The translations under genes were made by a program, and so were the position numbers. From NCBI RefSeq assembly GCF_035582795.1, contig NC_134390.1:1255560-1319559 (forward strand): 64,000 bases of DNA. Direction: 5' to 3'. This stretch comes from Mycteria americana (Eukaryota > Chordata > Aves > Ciconiiformes > Ciconiidae). Positions 59,490 to 64,000 of the stretch are shown here, one piece after another; positions within the stretch are counted from its first letter, which is position 1; each line of letters opens with the position of its first letter. The notes beneath the pieces were generated by a model. It did no database searches. It worked only from the letters and a program-made list of their open reading frames with translations, and was not told the DNA's origin.

Positions 59490-61471
59490 ATGACGCTCCG
59501 GGGTTTCCTGGTGCTCTGGGTGCGAGTGGCACTCGAGGTGACGCTGGGTGGCTGGGGGGTGCTTGGGGACAGGCTGGCCACCCCTGCCACATCCAGCATC
59601 TCCCGTCCTCCTCGGGGCTAACGGCTTTCACTCCCTTCCCTTCGCTCCTCGCTGAGGGGGGGGTCACCAGCCCTGGGAGGGGGGTCCTCCCACCCAGGGT
59701 CCCCTTGTCCCGGGCTGCCGACCACCCCGGCCACGGCCCCGGATCCAAAATGCAGCTGTGCCCGCCCCTGCCCACGCACGGAGGTCCCGCGGGGGCCGGG
59801 GCGTGGGATTTGCAGCTCTGACACCCCCCGCTCTGCCAAAAACCCGCCTGGGGGGGGAGGTGTGTGTCGGGGGGGGGGGGGGGGCTGCCTGGTTGCCACG
59901 GCAATGAGGATGATGCTGGCAGCTCCGTGGGAAGCGGGTGATCTTCCTCCCGGCGATGGAGGAGGGAGAAGCTCCGCATCTTTTCGGAGTCGTGGGATGC
60001 TCCGGAGAGACACAGCTCTGGCTGGGACGAGCCTGGAGCGATCTCGAGAAGGGCTCTGTGGGGCGCGGCTTTTCGTTGTACCCCCAAACCCGTGTGCAAG
60101 CGGGGCCCACTGCTGAACCAGCGCTTACTGGTTTCCAGCTTGGGAGACCAGCGAGAAGAGTCTCATGGTTTCGCTTCTCCTTGGAGGATGGACGAAACCC
60201 GGTTGCCCATGACTGGCTCATCTCGTCTCTTCACCCGCGGTGGGGTACCCTAAATGAATTATTTTTTTCCCCCCAATAAACCCCTCCTAGGAATAAACCC
60301 AGCACCTCCTGGAGCAGGCAAATGCCTCGTCCCCGTGCGAAGAGCTGCCTCCTCCTCCTCCCCTCGGCTGGCAGCTCTTCCTCCAGCTGGGCGCAGGGGT
60401 GCGTGCCGCTGCGCACATCTCACCACCGCCTCCCTCCTGGCATTTCTGGGCGGCTTTTTGAGGAAAGAAAGCATTTTTTTTTGGCACGGTTTCGCAGGGA
60501 AAGGTGCGTCGGGCAAGCGCACAGGAGCTCTCCGATGGCAAAGTCCACCTCTGAGCTGGCCAAGGGAAGCGTTGGGGGGTGGATAAACGTATGCAGTGAC
60601 AACTGCAGCGGCCACCTCCGCCTTCCCACCGCAGGTGAGATAAATCTCATCTTAAAAAAACAGCTCTTTTTTTTTTTTTTTTCTTTTTTTTTTTTAATTC
60701 TTTTTCCCAGGAAAAGACTCCTGACGGGGACGCCGAGAGCTGGGACGCGGCGGTGCTGCCGCTCTCTGCAGAGTGGGATGTCCCCGGGGAGACGGCACAA
60801 GTTACTCCCGACAGCTCCTCGCCCCGTAATTGTTCCCCGAGGTGGGTTCGTGCGTTATTAGCGATGGATTTGCTGAGGATGGAGTGGAGCTTAAATTAGA
60901 CTCCGGCTGACAGAGCCCTCCTGGGTTTGTGCCGGCGTCAAAGGCTCGCTCGTGTTTGCCTCTCGCACAAAACGAGGTGCGGCGTTGTCCCTAAACCTTG
61001 AGAATTGACCTTAAAAAGGGACCCGGTTTTGGCTGAGCTGAAAATCTCTGAGTGAGGATGCTCGGGGCAGCGGGGTCCCGGCTGGATGTCACCGCCTGGG
61101 AGCTGGTGACCCCAAAAGACGCTGGGGTCCCCAGTAACTGGAGCGGGGGGTACTGCGGCTGGGGAGCAACCTCCATCCAACAGCTCTGAGGCTTCAGGGC
61201 ATCTTTTTTTCCCAGATCTGAAGCATCCATAGGCGGGAGATGGGCATGGACGTGGTCCCAGCTCGCAGAGGGTCTTTGGCTCGCCGTCCTTTCGAAGAGC
61301 GGGCAGATGGCATCAGGAGACCCTGCGGTCTCCCAGGACCTCGCCTCTCGCTCCGATCCCCTCAGGAGCACCCGTGCGGGCGGTTTGAGTTTGGAGCTCA
61401 GAGCCGTGCCGCTCCTGGAGCCGACCCAGCCGGCTGGGAGACGTCACCGCGATTATTTCAGTTAACTCAAT
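59490..61471 (+). other. Orphan exon-like segments, possibly one unrecognised gene
   Basis: Three segments are compatible in phase. 59490-59537 reads MTLRGFLVLWVRVALE, signal-peptide-like, then GAG|GTGACG. 60711-60841 follows a pyrimidine tract of more than 40 bases ending TTTTTCCCAG, stays open for 43 codons (EKTPDGDAESWDAAVLPL onwards) and ends CCGAG|GTGGGT. 61216-61471 follows TTTTTTTCCCAG and is open to a stop. No family is recognised and the middle and last frames could be chance. Two AATAAA hexamers (60275-60280 and 60292-60297) lie inside the first putative intron, which counts against a single gene. Confidence 0.15.
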
Positions 61472-61620
61472 TTACTGCTATTACTGTCAGCCGGACCTAA
61501 CGACCCGACACGGAGCAGCAGCCCTTAGAGGACCCATTTCTAATTAATTTTAGCTCGTAAACTAATTAATGGATTTACTTGTAAATTGGCAGAAAATCCG
61601 TGTTCCCTGCAAAGAGCAAC
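61440..61620. promoter_or_regulatory. AT-rich island, possible conserved element
   Basis: GTTAACTCAATTTACTGCTA, then ATTACTGTCAG, TCTAATTAATTTTAGCTC and AACTAATTAATGG. Paired homeodomain-type TAATTA cores within an otherwise GC-rich interval. Function inferred only from composition and motif clustering. Confidence 0.35.
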
Positions 61621-62046
61621 CCTTTCTCCCCGGGGAGGCTGGGCATCCTTGGGGATGCTCTGCTCCGACCCTGGCGAACGTCCCCCTCTCTTGCTCCTCC
61701 AGCAAAGTCACCCCTTGGCTGGATCCTGGTGCCCGGGCTCCTCTTCCCCAGGGGATGCTTGCCCTGAGCCGGGGATGCCGGCAAATCTCCGCGCCTGGGT
61801 CGGGGCCAAGCTGGACCAGGTGCCGGGGCAGCTCCTCGCCGCCTTCGGTCCCGGGGGACGGTGCGGGGATGCTCCGGGGGGACGGCAGCCCCGGCTGCGG
61901 AGCCGGAGGAGAGGGGGCGGCAGCTGGGCGAGGAGGTTGCCAAACGGGCAGAGACGGCGGCTCCCGGCAAAGCCGTGCCCGCAGCTCAACATCTGGGGCC
62001 CGTGGTCGCCGTCCAGCCGGCAGCGTCACCGCCTGTGCCAAGGCAT

Positions 62047-62080
62047 CTTCCTCCTCCTCCTCCTCCTCCTCCTCCTCCTG
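62047..62080. repeat. (TCC)n trinucleotide microsatellite
   Basis: An uninterrupted run of about ten CTC/TCC triplets. Non-coding as far as can be seen. Confidence 0.9.
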
Positions 62081-62349
62081 CAGAGCCTGGCTGGGGCAGG
62101 GGGACCCGACACAAACCTCCTGCAGCCTCTGGGGACTTTGGGCGGACCCCAGTAGGCTCTTTGCTGGGATGAAACCGGTCCCAGGAGGCCAGGACCACCT
62201 CGCCGATGCCCGCACGGGGTCCTTTGTCCCCACCCTGAGGGACAGTGGCCGCAGACAGCAGCGGGGGGCACCCCTGGGGCTACCGTGGCGTGGCACCCAG
62301 GGATGCGGGGCTGCGCGGTGCACAGGGCAAAGCCCGTCCCGAAGTCCTG

Positions 62350-64000
62350 GACCCTGGGGCTGTGCTGTACCCCATGTCCTGGCCCCCCAAATCTCTCCTG
62401 TGACCCCGGGGCTGTGCTGTACCCCATGTCCTGGCCCCCCAAATCTCTCCTGTGACCCCGGGGCTGTGCTGTACCCCATGTTCCAGCCCCCCAAATCTCT
62501 CCTGTGACCCCAGGGCTGTGCTGTACCCCATGTTCTAGCCCCCCAAATCTCTCCTGTGACCCCAGGGCTGTCCTGTACCCCATGTCCTGGCCTCCCAAAT
62601 CTCTCCTGTGACCCCAAGGCTGTGCTGTACCCCATGTCCTGGCCCCCCAAATCTCTCCTGTGACCCCGGGGCTATGCTGTACCCCATGTTCTAGCCCCCC
62701 AAATCTCTCCTGTGGCCCCAGGGCTGTGCTGTACCCCATGTCCTGGCCCCCCAAATCTCTCCTGTGACCCCGGGGCTGTGCTGTACCCCATGTCCTGGCC
62801 CCCCAAATCTCTCCTGTGACCCCAGGGCTGTGCTGTACCCCATGTCCTGGCCCCCCAAATCTCTCCTGTGACCCCAGGGCTGTGCTGTACCCCATGTTCC
62901 AGCCCCCCAAATCTCTCCTGTGACCCCGGGGCTGTGCTGTACCCCATGTCCTGGCCCCCCAAATCTCTCCTGTGACCCCAGGGCTGTGCTGTACCCCATG
63001 TCCTGGCCCCCCAAATCTCTCCTGTGACCCCGGGGCTGTGCTGTACCCCATGTCCTGGCCCCCCAAATCTCTCCTGTGACCCCGGGGCTGTGCTGTACCC
63101 CATGTTCCAGCCCCCCAAATCTCTCCTGTGACCCCAGGGCTGTGCTGTACCCCATGTTCTAGCCCCCCAAATCTCTCCTGTGACCCCAGGGCTGTCCTGT
63201 ACCCCATGTCCTGGCCTCCCAAATCTCTCCTGTGACCCCAAGGCTGTGCTGTACCCCATGTCCTGGCCCCCCAAATCTCTCCTGTGACCCCGGGGCTATG
63301 CTGTACCCCATGTTCTAGCCCCCCAAATCTCTCCTGTGGCCCCAGGGCTGTGCTGTACCCCATGTCCTGGCCCCCCAAATCTCTCCTGTGACCCCGGGGC
63401 TGTGCTGTACCCCATGTCCTGGCCCCCCAAATCTCTCCTGTGACCCCAGGGCTGTGCTGTACCCCATGTCCTGGCCCCCCAAATCTCTCCTGTGACCCCA
63501 AGGCTGTGCTGTACCCCATGTCCTGGCCCCCCAAATCTCTCCTGTGACCCCGGGGCTGTGCTGTACCCCATGTCCTGGCCCCCCAAATCTCTCCTGTGAC
63601 CCCAGGCCTGTGCTGTACCCCATGTCCTGGCCTCCCAAATCTCTCCTGTGACCCCAAGGCTGTGCTGTACCCCATGTTCTGGCCCCCCAAACCTGTCCTG
63701 TGACCCCAGGGCTGTGCTGTACCCCATGTCCTGGCCCCCCAAATCTCTCCTGTGACCCCGGGGCTGTGCTGTACCCCATGTCCTGGCCCCCCAAATCTCT
63801 CCTGTGACCCCGGGGCTGTGCTGTACCCCATGTCCTGGCCCCCCAAATCTCTCCTGTGACCCCGGGGCTGTGCTGTACCCCATGTCCTGGCCCCCCAAAT
63901 CTCTCCTGTGACCCCAGGGCTGTGCTGTACCCCATGTCCTGGCCCCCCAAATCTCTCCTGTGACCCCGGGGCTGTGCTGTACCCCATGTTCTAGCCCCCC
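62350..64000. repeat. Satellite-like array, 52-bp unit, with 624-bp higher-order copy; runs off the window
   Basis: More than 31 copies of GGGGCTGTGCTGTACCCCAT, GTCCTGGCCCCCCAAATCTC, TCCTGTGACCCC at strict 52-bp spacing (62360, 62412 and so on). Diagnostic variants CTGTCCTG (62568 and 63192), CTATGCTG (62672 and 63296), GTGGCC (62712 and 63336) and GTTCCAG (62480 and 63104) are each exactly 624 bp, or 12 units, apart. A 12-unit block was therefore duplicated in tandem, at least across 62400-62860 and 63024-63480. A 653-codon minus-strand frame is a by-product of 52 codons per three units. Confidence 0.97.

Noticed and set aside
62026-63987. 653-codon minus-strand open frame
   Set aside because: Entirely the translation of the 52-bp array; no promoter or splice structure, and the repeat period explains its openness.
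1-64000. Retroviral, LTR, LINE (CR1), SINE, tRNA or rRNA sequences
   Set aside because: I looked for CR1-type tails, poly(A)-ended elements, reverse-transcriptase-like frames and clover-leaf motifs and recognised none; a library search would be needed to exclude old fragments.

Overview
This is a very GC-rich (about two thirds G+C by eye) vertebrate genomic window with short introns, CpG-rich promoters and many GC-rich minisatellites. Five spliced protein genes are recognisable, in the order and orientation GTSF1(-), NCKAP1L(+), PDE1B(+), PPP1R1A(-), TESPA1(+). From memory, this is the backbone of human 12q13.2. The compactness, the base composition, the density of minisatellites and the lack of any mammalian SINE or LINE that I can recognise point to a bird, probably a gene-dense microchromosome. 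The species cannot be told from the sequence.

Layout. 1-3.1 kb: CpG-rich flank without a supportable gene, with a 71-bp minisatellite at its right end. 3.1-4.2 kb: GTSF1, with two RFX X-boxes in its upstream flank. 4.4-5.65 kb: 41-bp minisatellite. 5.65-15.9 kb: NCKAP1L, 31 coding exons, about 1,130 aa, complete. 16-19 kb: intergenic sequence with one AT-richer island, then the PDE1B CpG island. 19.2-33.9 kb: PDE1B, with two alternative first coding exons (549 and 523 aa) sharing 13 exons, and a first intron full of minisatellites and alternating purine-pyrimidine tracts. 33.9-35.5 kb: low-complexity spacer. 35.5-40.85 kb: PPP1R1A, 6 exons, 174 aa, complete. 41-47.4 kb: 51-bp array, intergenic DNA and 42-bp array. 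48.1-52.8 kb: TESPA1, 10 coding exons, 655 aa, with two polyadenylation signals. 52.8-64 kb: no known gene. It contains a candidate small secreted-protein gene (56.7-57.8 kb), some orphan exon-like segments (59.5-61.5 kb), a 21-bp array, and a 52-bp satellite array with a 624-bp higher-order copy that runs off the window end.

The genes are not an operon. Two act in haematopoietic cells (NCKAP1L in the WAVE actin-nucleation complex; TESPA1 at IP3 receptors in T-cell calcium signalling). Two act in cyclic-nucleotide and phosphatase signalling (PDE1B and PPP1R1A). GTSF1 acts in germline piRNA silencing. The most novel item is the unannotated three- or four-exon gene model just beyond TESPA1. It would encode a short acidic secreted peptide near where mammals carry the lacritin/dermcidin/MUCL1 cluster. 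Exon coordinates were derived by hand from reading frame, GT-AG borders, phase and remembered human proteins; no alignment was run.
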